A DNA stretch of 25,487 bases from a virus, in the IMG/VR virus record IMGVR_UViG_3300032267_000103, positions 1-25,487 of that record. One strand, given 5' to 3'. Positions within the stretch are counted from its first letter, which is position 1. The number at the start of each line of letters is the position of its first letter. Below, one piece after another: positions 14,521 to 21,200 of the stretch. The notes under the pieces were generated by a model that saw nothing but the letters and a program-made list of their open reading frames with translations, searched no databases and was not told the DNA's origin. Made by a program: the position numbers and the translations under genes.

Positions 14521-14540
14521 TTTAGAAATTAAAGTATTAT
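14513..14540 (+). promoter_or_regulatory. Candidate sigma-70-type promoter for the capsid unit
   Basis: TTTACT (14513-14518; 4 of 6 to TTGACA) and TATTAT (14535-14540; 5 of 6 to TATAAT) are 16 nt apart in an AT-rich stretch that contrasts with its surroundings. It lies just after a terminator and ahead of the capsid genes, where a strong late promoter is expected. The -35 overlaps the terminator stem. Confidence 0.35.
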
Positions 14541-14654
14541 TTTAATCAGAATCCTATTGGACTCCACCTTCCCCGGCGTGAAGGTTAAACTTTCCCCGGT
14601 TCCTAACTGCCCCGGCGTGCGGTGAAGGACCTCCCTGTAAGAAGGAAAATTCCA
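14541..14654 (+). promoter_or_regulatory. Capsid-unit 5' leader with repeated CCCCGGCGTG
   Basis: CCCCGGCGTG occurs at 14571-14580 and 14610-14619, with a partial copy CCCCGG at 14594-14599; both full copies are followed by a GTGAAGG-like element. AGAAGGA near 14641-14647 is the ribosome binding site. The repeats suggest a structured leader or protein-binding element in the transcript for the capsid genes. Confidence 0.35.
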
Positions 14655-15242
14655 ATGGCGAATACTGATGCGCCTTTTGGTTTCCGTCAATTCAGCGGTA
14701 CTGGTTCTGCCCCTACCTATGAGCAGATCGCCGTTCGTATTGTCTATAATGCCACGAACATCTTCTTTGGCGACCCCGTTGCTCCCGACGCCAACGGCTA
14801 CGTTGTGCGCGCTTCTTCCAACTCCGTTCAGATCGCTGGCATCTTCGTTGGTTGCCAATATCTGTCGGTTGCCCAGAAGCGTACCGTCTGGTCGAACTAC
14901 TGGCCCGGTTCTGACGTTGCTTCTGGCAACGTGGTGATCGGCTATATCGTCAATGATCCGAATGCCAAGTGGGTTGCTCAATCTGATGCAACCGGCGTTG
15001 CCACCACCGACATCAATGCCAACATTGGCTTTGCCATCGGCACGGGTAACACCGCAAACGGTATTTCTGGTGCGTATCTTGATACTAGCACCATCAATAC
15101 CACTAACACGCTTCCCTTCCGCATTATCAGCCTGATCGACTTCCCACCGGGAGCGCCGGGCACTAACAGCAACGGGCAGGCTTATGATTGGGTAGTCGTT
15201 GCGTTCAACAACGTCTCCACCAAGCAGCTTACCGGCATCTAA
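14655..15242 (+). CDS. Capsid-associated (decoration-like) protein (195 aa)
   Basis: The start at 14655 follows AGAAGGA; an upstream in-frame ATG at 14622 lacks a site and adds a basic stub. The protein begins MANTDAPFGFRQF, an opening I know from small structural proteins encoded beside capsid genes in uncultured podovirus-like phages. The rest is beta-rich, with few charges (e.g. QIAVRIVYNATNIFFGDPVA) and many Asn/Thr/Gly turns. It is encoded 13 nt before the major capsid gene in the same unit. A cement or decoration protein on the head surface is the best guess. Confidence 0.65.
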   Translation: MANTDAPFGFRQFSGTGSAPTYEQIAVRIVYNATNIFFGDPVAPDANGYVVRASSNSVQIAGIFVGCQYLSVAQKRTVWSNYWPGSDVASGNVVIGYIVNDPNAKWVAQSDATGVATTDINANIGFAIGTGNTANGISGAYLDTSTINTTNTLPFRIISLIDFPPGAPGTNSNGQAYDWVVVAFNNVSTKQLTGI

Positions 15243-15255
15243 GGAGTAAGGACCA

Positions 15256-16170
15256 ATGGCTGTCAATCTTTCGGCTATCAAAGACCTTCTCCTCCCCGGC
15301 CTCCGGGGCGTTGAAGGTAAGTATGAGCAAATCCCGTCGCAGTACGACAAAATCTTCACCAAGCATGAGTCGAAGATGGCTCTGGAGCGCACCGCTGAGA
15401 TGCGTTTCCTTGGCTTGGCCCAGCTTAAGACCGAAGGCGGCCAGACTGCCTTTGATAACGGCGCTGGCGAACGCTACGTCTACAATCAGGAGCATACGGA
15501 AATTGCCCTTGGGTATGCGATTACCCGCAAGGCGATTGACGACAACCTGTACAAGACCCAGTTTGCTCCGTCGAACCTTGGCCTCATTGAGTCCTTCCAG
15601 CAGACGAAGGAAATCTATGGCGCTAACTTGCTGAACACGGCGACAACCTACAACGCTTCCATCGGCGGTGATGGCGTGGCTCTTTGCTCCGCTTCGCATC
15701 CGATTGACGGTGGCACGGTTGCCAATACGCCCACCACTCAGGTTGATCTGAATGAAGCTACCCTGCTGAACGCGATGATTGCGATCCGCACGAACTTCAA
15801 GGATCAGGCTGGTCTGAAGGTGTTTGCCCGTGGCCGCAAGCTCATCGTCCCCCCGCAGCTTGAGCCGGTCTCTATCCGACTCACCAAGACGGAACTCCGT
15901 CCGGGTACTGCGGACAACGATGTGAACGCTATCATGATGACCTCTGGCGGCCTTCCCGAAGGCTACATGGTCAACGACTTCCTGACCTCCGCGTATGCTT
16001 GGTTCTTGCTGACCAACATCGACGGTCTGTCGTATATGGAGCGCGTGAAGTTTGAATCCGATATGCAAGTCGACTTTGTGACTGACAATCTTCTTGTCAA
16101 GGGTTACGAGCGTTACAGCTTCGGTTACTACAACTGGCGTTCTATCTTCGGCTCCTTCCCCACCTCGTAA
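15256..16170 (+). CDS. Major capsid protein, HK97 fold, Mu gpT-like (304 aa)
   Basis: The protein fits the Mu-like major head subunit (gpT) type of the HK97 fold. After a short N-arm, YEQIPSQYDKIFTKHESKMA (23-42) and AEMRFLGLAQLKTEGG begin the E-loop/P-domain. GAGERYVYNQEHTEIALGYA continues the E-loop strands into the spine helix around 97-134 (AIDDNLYKTQF, then SFQQTKEIYGANLLNTA). The Asp/Asn-rich loop CSASHPIDGG and the C-terminal ERYSFGYYNWRSIFGS are also typical. No prohead protease is encoded in the window and the protein has no long N-terminal delta domain, in keeping with a separate scaffold gene. AAGGAG precedes the ATG. Confidence 0.9.
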   Translation: MAVNLSAIKDLLLPGLRGVEGKYEQIPSQYDKIFTKHESKMALERTAEMRFLGLAQLKTEGGQTAFDNGAGERYVYNQEHTEIALGYAITRKAIDDNLYKTQFAPSNLGLIESFQQTKEIYGANLLNTATTYNASIGGDGVALCSASHPIDGGTVANTPTTQVDLNEATLLNAMIAIRTNFKDQAGLKVFARGRKLIVPPQLEPVSIRLTKTELRPGTADNDVNAIMMTSGGLPEGYMVNDFLTSAYAWFLLTNIDGLSYMERVKFESDMQVDFVTDNLLVKGYERYSFGYYNWRSIFGSFPTS

Positions 16171-16185
16171 GAACGGAGACCGTAG

Positions 16186-17328
16186 ATGTCTGTTAGCGCA
16201 TTCTCTGGCCCCGTAATTTCCTTTGGGCAAGGTCCGTTCCCGGACTACAACCCGGAGGCGGGTACGTCTCTCTTCTTCAACGGCACGGGGGTTCTTGATC
16301 CCCGTGGCCCCTTCACCTATTCGCCCGGTCAGAACTTTGGTGCTGCCACGGCTGGTTTCCTTGGTTCGTCCAACATCCAGACGCTGAACTACCAACCCTA
16401 CGCTCTCAGCACTTCCGCCATTGCGGCTGCTGCGAACGTGGTGTCTGGCACCGCGATGACCTTGGTTTCGTCCAACTCCACCACCACTGGTGTGTCTGTT
16501 AACCAATATACGGTTAACTACAACACCGGAACTCTGGTTAGCGGTCTTCTGATGCTTGATGGTCTTACGTCCTTCACGGGCGTTGTGGCTGCTGGCGTCC
16601 TGACTGCATCCAGCGTGACTGGAACGATCATTGTCGGAATGACAATTTCCGGCACGGGCGTTACCTCTGGCACGACGATCACTGCCCAACTGACTGGCCC
16701 CACTGGCGGCGCTGGAACGTATGCGGTTGTTGGCTCAACGACTGTTTCGTCCACCACCATCACGGGCGTCACCTCTAACTCCACTACTGGCAATCTGGCT
16801 CTTCGCTACGATATGGGCGATGCGGCTACTATCCAGATGTGGAACCCGCAGGCGCTGTGCGCTCGCGCGGTGAGTGTCACGGGTGCAGCTTCCGCCTCCG
16901 GCTCTGTCAGCTTCTTGGTTTCGGGTTACGACATTTATGGCGTCCCGATGTCTGAGCTGATTGGTCCCGTTGCTGCCAGCACCACTGTTAGCGGCAAGAA
17001 GGCGTTCAAGTACATCGCTTCGGTTGTCCCGAATGCGACGGACGCCATCAACTACTCCGTTGGTACGCTGGACATCTTTGGCTTCCCGATCCGCTCTGAG
17101 TTTTTTGGTGATGTGGTTGTAAACTACAACGCCACAGGAATCACGGCTTCGACCGGCTATACCGCCGCCGTTACCACTTCGCCCGCCACCACGATAACTG
17201 GTGACGTGCGTGGTACTTACGCGGTTCAGTCGGTTACGGACAAGACCAAGCGTCTGTTCTTCTACCAGAACCCCCCTGTGACGAACATCGGCTCTATTGC
17301 TGGCTTGTTCGGCGTAACGCAAGCCTAA
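16186..17328 (+). CDS. Beta-rich structural protein with inserted Gly/Thr domain (380 aa)
   Basis: Composition (Gly, Ser, Thr, Val; few charges) and position after the capsid gene mark it as a virion protein. Residues ~129-193 look like a domain I recognise from many phage structural proteins: a short strand repeat followed by SGTGVTSGTTITAQLTG, then GAGTYAV. It appears inserted in an otherwise continuous fold, since SNSTT-type sequence flanks it on both sides. The C-terminal part (residues ~215-380; SFLVSGYDIYGVPMSELIGP) is globular. It may be a head surface or minor capsid protein. GGAG lies seven bases before the start. Confidence 0.65.
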   Translation: MSVSAFSGPVISFGQGPFPDYNPEAGTSLFFNGTGVLDPRGPFTYSPGQNFGAATAGFLGSSNIQTLNYQPYALSTSAIAAAANVVSGTAMTLVSSNSTTTGVSVNQYTVNYNTGTLVSGLLMLDGLTSFTGVVAAGVLTASSVTGTIIVGMTISGTGVTSGTTITAQLTGPTGGAGTYAVVGSTTVSSTTITGVTSNSTTGNLALRYDMGDAATIQMWNPQALCARAVSVTGAASASGSVSFLVSGYDIYGVPMSELIGPVAASTTVSGKKAFKYIASVVPNATDAINYSVGTLDIFGFPIRSEFFGDVVVNYNATGITASTGYTAAVTTSPATTITGDVRGTYAVQSVTDKTKRLFFYQNPPVTNIGSIAGLFGVTQA

Positions 17329-17339
17329 AGGAGGCTCTT

Positions 17340-17639
17340 ATGAAGGGTCGTAAGACTACTAAGGATAGTGGTCCCGCGAAAGGCGTCAATGCCGCCGCGA
17401 TGGACCTTGCTGACAAGCCAAGCCGCCGCAACATTGCGCCGAAGATTTTCGGTGCTGCTGAAGAGCGCAAGCGTGGTGGCAAGACGATGGGCAAGATGGA
17501 AGGCGATTCTGCCATGCATCATGCCGGTCGCAAGCCCCGCAAGTCCGGTGGCCGCGCTGGCTCCAACATGAGCCCGCTTTCGTCTGCTGCCAAGGGCTCT
17601 CCCGCCCCCGGTCGCGATGTTTCGGGTAGCCTTGACTAA
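17340..17639 (+). CDS. Small basic KRGG-motif protein (99 aa)
   Basis: A perfect AAAGGAGG precedes the ATG. The protein is highly basic and probably disordered. It carries RKRGGK (43-48) and RKSGGR (67-72), the same short motif that occurs eight times in the 378-aa protein at 11106, and PRKSGG in particular is shared exactly. No domain is recognised. Being the last gene before a strong terminator in the capsid unit suggests high expression. A DNA-binding or head-interior role is inferred from charge. Confidence 0.7.
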   Translation: MKGRKTTKDSGPAKGVNAAAMDLADKPSRRNIAPKIFGAAEERKRGGKTMGKMEGDSAMHHAGRKPRKSGGRAGSNMSPLSSAAKGSPAPGRDVSGSLD

Positions 17640-17668
17640 CCAAAACGAAAGTTTTAGTTAGTAGTTAG

Positions 17669-17692
17669 CGGGGGCCTAGTGCCCCCGTTTTT
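17669..17692 (+). terminator. Strong intrinsic terminator
   Basis: CGGGGGC (17669-17675) pairs perfectly with GCCCCCG (17681-17687) around a 5-nt loop and is followed by TTTTT (17688-17692). It is the clearest Rho-independent terminator in the window and ends the capsid transcript. The ribosome binding site of the next gene begins three bases later. Confidence 0.92.
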
Positions 17693-17705
17693 CTAGGAGT
17701 TGTTG

Positions 17706-18242
17706 ATGCTAGGCGTAGAAGCCGCAAAAACAAGGAAATCCTGTTCTAAATGTGGGACAGAAAAACCTATATGCGATTTCTATGCGGCTGGCAAAAAAAC
17801 TGATGGAACTCCAAAACGAAATTCTTGGTGCAGTGCGTGTATAAAAGAGAAAATGGCGGCATACCGTAAAAGAAAATGGGGCAATGACGGTTTGCACTTC
17901 AATGCCTTTATGCGAACAAAAACTCCCCGGTCTTACTTGTCTTACCTTTTGGGAAAAGCCCGCAGCCGCCATGAATGTTCTATAGATATTGACCATCTCT
18001 GTACTTTATGGGACAGGCAAAATGGACTATGCGCTATCACTGGATGGACAATGACCATGCAACTTGAGAACGGGGTTGTCCCAACAAACACCAGTATTGA
18101 CCGAATAGATTCTAACATTGGGTATGTTTTTGGCAATGTGCAACTGGTTTGTAGGTGTGTTAATATAGCAAAACACAACCTAAGCATGACTAGTTTTGTT
18201 GAAATGTGTACCGCTGTAACGAAGGAACGGGAAAATGGCTAA
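17706..18242 (+). CDS. HNH homing-type endonuclease (178 aa)
   Basis: An N-terminal zinc-ribbon (CSKC at 13-16 and CSAC at 42-45) is followed by a basic helix. A C-terminal HNH-type nuclease shows CAITG (109-113), SIDRID (130-135) and GYVFGNVQLVC...N-I-A-KHNLS (139-160). This arrangement is that of free-standing phage homing endonucleases, which nick or cut intron-less or gene-less alleles and spread by repair. It is visibly more AT-rich than its neighbours, a sign of separate ancestry. AGGAG at 17695-17699 gives the start. It sits directly after the strong terminator and overlaps the next gene by 8 nt. Confidence 0.85.
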   Translation: MLGVEAAKTRKSCSKCGTEKPICDFYAAGKKTDGTPKRNSWCSACIKEKMAAYRKRKWGNDGLHFNAFMRTKTPRSYLSYLLGKARSRHECSIDIDHLCTLWDRQNGLCAITGWTMTMQLENGVVPTNTSIDRIDSNIGYVFGNVQLVCRCVNIAKHNLSMTSFVEMCTAVTKERENG

Positions 18243-18480
18243 AACACCAGCTTGGCAGCGTTCAGAGGGTAAGTCTGAATCTGGTGGATTGAATGACAAG
18301 GGCCGCGCTTCTTTGAGGGCAGAAGGCCATGATATTAAGCGCCCACAACCAGAGGGCGGGTCGCGCAAGGATAGCTTTTGTGCTAGAATGACTGGTGCCA
18401 AGCGAAAGTTAACCGGCTCTGCCAAGGCGGCTGATCCTAATAGCCGAATTAACAAGGCGCTTAGAAAGTGGGATTGTTGA
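18235..18480 (+). CDS. Small basic protein, DUF6321-like (81 aa)
   Basis: The pattern MAKTPAWQRSEGK, then SGGLNDKGRAS, a Lys/Arg-rich middle, RKDSFCARMTGAK and a final ALRKWDC matches a small family of phage proteins I know as DUF6321-like. It is of unknown function and found in viruses from T4-like to uncultured podovirus-like groups. The ATG overlaps the end of the endonuclease gene by 8 nt, so the insertion probably sits neatly in front of it. The next 54-aa gene starts two bases after its stop. Confidence 0.75.
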   Translation: MAKTPAWQRSEGKSESGGLNDKGRASLRAEGHDIKRPQPEGGSRKDSFCARMTGAKRKLTGSAKAADPNSRINKALRKWDC

Positions 18481-18481
18481 T

Positions 18482-18646
18482 ATGGATAAGCCGTTTTGGG
18501 AAAAAGATGCCCCTAAAGATGCCAAGGTAAAGCATCTTGACCGCAAGCAGAAGCAATCCGCCAAAGCGATGGCTAGGGCCGCCGGTCGCCCTTATCCAAA
18601 TTTGGTTGACAACGTAGCCGCCGCAAGGGCTGGCAAAAGGAGCTAA
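18482..18646 (+). CDS. Very small basic protein (54 aa)
   Basis: This reading frame runs from ATG 18482 to TAA 18644-18646. It encodes MDKPFWEKDAPKDAKVKHL, a Lys/Ala-rich helix (KQKQSAKAMARAAG) and RPYPNLVDNVAAARAGKRS. The W-E-K-x-AP-K and GRPYPNLVDNVAA segments match small proteins I recall next to DUF6321-like genes in uncultured phages, which supports it being real despite its length. It lies snugly between two genes (1-nt and 2-nt gaps), and its last codons contain the AGGAG of the next gene. Function is unknown. Confidence 0.75.
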   Translation: MDKPFWEKDAPKDAKVKHLDRKQKQSAKAMARAAGRPYPNLVDNVAAARAGKRS

Positions 18647-18648
18647 AA

Positions 18649-19449
18649 ATGGCCGCTTTTACATCTACCGGCGCTGTCAGCCAGTCTATTACGCGCGTTG
18701 GCACTTTTGAGCCATTTGAACTTCAAGTTGCTCGCGACCAGATCACATTCCATGCCGAACGGAATGTTTTTGCTTATGGCACAACGCCAGCCACCGCTGG
18801 GCTGTTTCGTACTGTTTGGGAAAACATGGCCTCCACGGAATATGTGTTTCCTAGTTCCGCTTTGACCATGCAGCTTGTTAGTGCAAATGCGGCAGACACA
18901 GCATCCATTACAATCACTGGGCTTGATGCTAACTACGCAGTTATTTCTGAAACTCTTGCTTTGAATGGGACAACCAACGTCCCCACCGTTAACCAATATT
19001 TCCGCATCAATAACATGGTGGTTTCTAGCGGTAGCGCAACAAATCCTGTCGGAGTTATCACACTTTCCAATAGTGGGACTGTGTACGCCCAGATTAACAC
19101 TGCGGTGTACAACGCAACAACGTCCAGCATCGGGCAGACACAAATGGCTGTGTTTACTGTTCCGGCTGGATATACGTTTTATGGCTACCGTTATGGTGCC
19201 TTTTCCTCTTTCAATGGGAACACCGCCAACTACACAACCTACCGTGCAGTTACTAATTCTTCTGCGGGTGTGCAGAAAATCATTGTGCAGACACCGTTCA
19301 ACACAACCTATGAGGTAATGCGACACTTTCCGTTGCCCTATGCTGAAAAAACTGATCTTCGTTGGCAGATCGCTTCAAGCGCAGCAACGGCGGCTGTTGT
19401 AAGCGTCAACATTGGTGGCGTTCTTGTTAAGAATGATGGCTCTCTGTAA
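18649..19449 (+). CDS. Beta-rich virion structural protein (266 aa)
   Basis: AGGAG at 18638-18642 supports the start. The N-terminal half (FEPFELQVARDQITFHAERN) looks globular, followed by beta-rich Ser/Thr/Asn sequence with regular strands (e.g. VFTVPAGYTFYGYRYGAFSS, residues ~167-186). A TVPAGYTFY-type strand like this is frequent in phage structural and neck proteins. It immediately precedes the head-tail adaptor, so a neck, head-surface or tail-sheathless connector role is likely. No specific family can be named. Confidence 0.65.
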   Translation: MAAFTSTGAVSQSITRVGTFEPFELQVARDQITFHAERNVFAYGTTPATAGLFRTVWENMASTEYVFPSSALTMQLVSANAADTASITITGLDANYAVISETLALNGTTNVPTVNQYFRINNMVVSSGSATNPVGVITLSNSGTVYAQINTAVYNATTSSIGQTQMAVFTVPAGYTFYGYRYGAFSSFNGNTANYTTYRAVTNSSAGVQKIIVQTPFNTTYEVMRHFPLPYAEKTDLRWQIASSAATAAVVSVNIGGVLVKNDGSL

Positions 19450-19460
19450 GGTAGTCTGAT

Positions 19461-20180
19461 ATGGCGACCAGCGGCACATACAATTTCAATCCCGGCTTGG
19501 GTGAATTGACGCTTTATGCGTACAACTTGATCGGGATTCGGAATACCGCAGTGCTTCAAGAGCATATGCAAGCCGCGCGCATGGCGACCAATATGCTTTT
19601 GGCCCGCTGGTCTAACCAAGGCGTTAACCTCTGGTGTGTCGATCTTGTAACCACCCCTTTGGTAACTGACCAAGCTACTTACGCCGTTGATCCAAGCACC
19701 GTCATGATTTTGGATGCCTACGTCCAAAACGATGATTCGGGTGCCAACATTGACCGCATAATTCTCCCGATCAGCAGGACGGAATACGCCAGTTACCCAA
19801 ATAAAGAACAGCAGGGCTTCCCAACCGTCTATTGGTTTGACCGCTTGATTAGCTCATCCCGGTCTACCGGGTCTGCGGGGCCGTCCGTTACTCTTTGGCC
19901 GGTCCCAAACACCGACAACGGGCCGCAGTCGCTGAAGTATTACAGGGTTCGGCAAATCCAAGATTCCAATTTGCAGAACGGGCAAACCGTTGAAATCCCA
20001 TACCTCTGGCTAGAAGCTTTTGCATATGCCCTTGCTTACCGACTCTCTCAAATTTGGGCTCCTGCGATGTCTATGGGGCTTAAGCCGATGGCGGATGAAT
20101 CGTATCAGATCGCAGCCGACCAAAACGTGGAAACGGCGCAACAGTATATCTCACCGATGATCTCTGGGTATTTCCGATAA
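19461..20180 (+). CDS. Head-tail adaptor, P22 gp4-like (239 aa)
   Basis: In P22, gp4 binds under the portal, closes the filled head and gives the tail its platform. This protein has the hallmarks: an N-terminal helix pair (ELTLYAYNLIGIR and EHMQAARMATNMLLARWSNQ, residues ~14-53), a Trp-rich beta core (GVNLWCVDLVTTPLV, then VTLWPVPNTDNG), and a C-terminal helical bundle beginning EIPYLWLEAFAYALAYRLSQ (~179-198). Length (239) is longer than P22 gp4 (166). It starts 11 nt after the preceding gene. It pairs logically with the P22-like portal. Confidence 0.82.
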   Translation: MATSGTYNFNPGLGELTLYAYNLIGIRNTAVLQEHMQAARMATNMLLARWSNQGVNLWCVDLVTTPLVTDQATYAVDPSTVMILDAYVQNDDSGANIDRIILPISRTEYASYPNKEQQGFPTVYWFDRLISSSRSTGSAGPSVTLWPVPNTDNGPQSLKYYRVRQIQDSNLQNGQTVEIPYLWLEAFAYALAYRLSQIWAPAMSMGLKPMADESYQIAADQNVETAQQYISPMISGYFR

Positions 20181-20189
20181 GGGGGAGCT

Positions 20190-20921
20190 ATGGGTTACGC
20201 TTCCCGGTCAGGCCGCGCCAGAACAAGTGCCAGCAACCCCCGCGCATTTGCCATTTGTGATCGTTGCGCCCTTTGGTACAACCATGTTGACCTTAAATGG
20301 CAATATGATTGGGCAGGCGCGTCCCTGATTAACAAGCGCATCTTGGTATGCGAAACTTGCTACGATGAGCCACAAAACCAGCTTCGGGCTATTATCGTAC
20401 CCGCCGACCCCATGCCGGTCATCAACCCGCGCGTTGAGCCATATGCTTGGGATGAGACAGATCGCCGTCAGGTGTCGGGCTACAATTCCACCAACCCGCA
20501 AACGGGTATTCCGGTACAGCAAGGTGACACCCGTGTTACCACTGTGGACGGCAATGTGCCGGATCAGACGCGCGTTACACAGCAAACTGGCGAAGCCCCC
20601 GGTGGGACCAACCAGAAGCCGGGCACCGATCCGAACGCCGTTACCTACCGCAACATCATCACTGTCGCTGACAATGGCGCTGGCCTGATTCGCATCACGG
20701 TTACGGTTACTTCTGGATTTATTACCAACCAACGTGTTATAATTGGTGATGTGAATGGCGTACCGGCCAATGGTCGATGGGTCATTACTGTGGTGAACGC
20801 GACTCAGTTCGATCTTCAGGATTCGACGTTTTCGGGCTCATATACCTCTGGTGGGTATGTCATCAACGATCCAAGCCTGCCCTACGGCTTTGATGAAATA
20901 CCTAAGACAGGACCGCTCTGA
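20190..20921 (+). CDS. Zinc-ribbon tail protein with FCCH-like domain (243 aa)
   Basis: Two CxxC pairs (CDRC 23-26 and CETC 54-57) flank LWYNHVDLKWQYDWAGASLI, a compact zinc-ribbon that I recognise as a conserved unit in uncultured podovirus-like phages next to tail genes. A proline/threonine-rich linker (~80-150) joins it to a C-terminal beta domain (~150-225) with TVTSGFITNQRVIIGDVNGV, ANGRWVITVV and TFSGSYTSGGYV. This resembles the FCCH-type beta domain found in phage tails (and in E1 enzymes). The protein probably bridges adaptor and fibre. AGGGGG sits directly before the ATG at 20190. Its stop overlaps the next start (TGATG). Confidence 0.72.
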   Translation: MGYASRSGRARTSASNPRAFAICDRCALWYNHVDLKWQYDWAGASLINKRILVCETCYDEPQNQLRAIIVPADPMPVINPRVEPYAWDETDRRQVSGYNSTNPQTGIPVQQGDTRVTTVDGNVPDQTRVTQQTGEAPGGTNQKPGTDPNAVTYRNIITVADNGAGLIRITVTVTSGFITNQRVIIGDVNGVPANGRWVITVVNATQFDLQDSTFSGSYTSGGYVINDPSLPYGFDEIPKTGPL

Positions 20922-21196
20922 TGCCTAGATACGCTAGTAATGTACAGATACCCAATCTAGGTGCTGCGGTTGCACTCTCTGGCACCGAACAGGTAGAAAT
21001 TGTTCAGGCCGGAACTTCCGTTCGTTGCACTACGCAACAGATTGCCAATCTTGCTACTTTGACAGTAGCGCAGAACGTCACTACGGTTCAGAAAAATGCC
21101 CTTAGTGCGGTATCTGGGCGTGTCGTTTTTGACACCGATCTTGGTAAATTGTGTGTTTACACAGGGTCTGCTTGGCAGACCATAACTTCGGTGTAA
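20921..21196 (+). CDS. Short protein with the fibre-type N-terminal anchor (91 aa)
   Basis: Residues 9-38 ([20 protein letters not shown] onward) match residues 5-34 of the following fibre at 23 of 30 positions, so both carry the same N-terminal module. The rest ([20 protein letters not shown], ending SAWQTITSV) is a short tail-type beta strand pair seen at the end of many fibre proteins. It could cap or scaffold the fibre base, act as an alternative short fibre, or be the remnant of a duplicated fibre gene. The start overlaps the previous stop by one base. Confidence 0.72.
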   Translation: MPRYASNVQIPNLGAAVALSGTEQVEIVQAGTSVRCTTQQIANLATLTVAQNVTTVQKNALSAVSGRVVFDTDLGKLCVYTGSAWQTITSV

Positions 21197-21200
21197 CCTA

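Noticed and set aside
14529-15392. A 287-codon minus-strand frame opposite the capsid leader and decoration gene
   Set aside because: It crosses the terminator, promoter-like region and a supported plus-strand gene, and has no start signal or recognisable sequence.
15229-16689. A 486-codon open frame on the minus strand opposite the capsid gene
   Set aside because: It is antisense to the well-supported major capsid and structural genes, is Arg/Gly/Val-rich as expected from a mirror frame, and has no recognisable domain.
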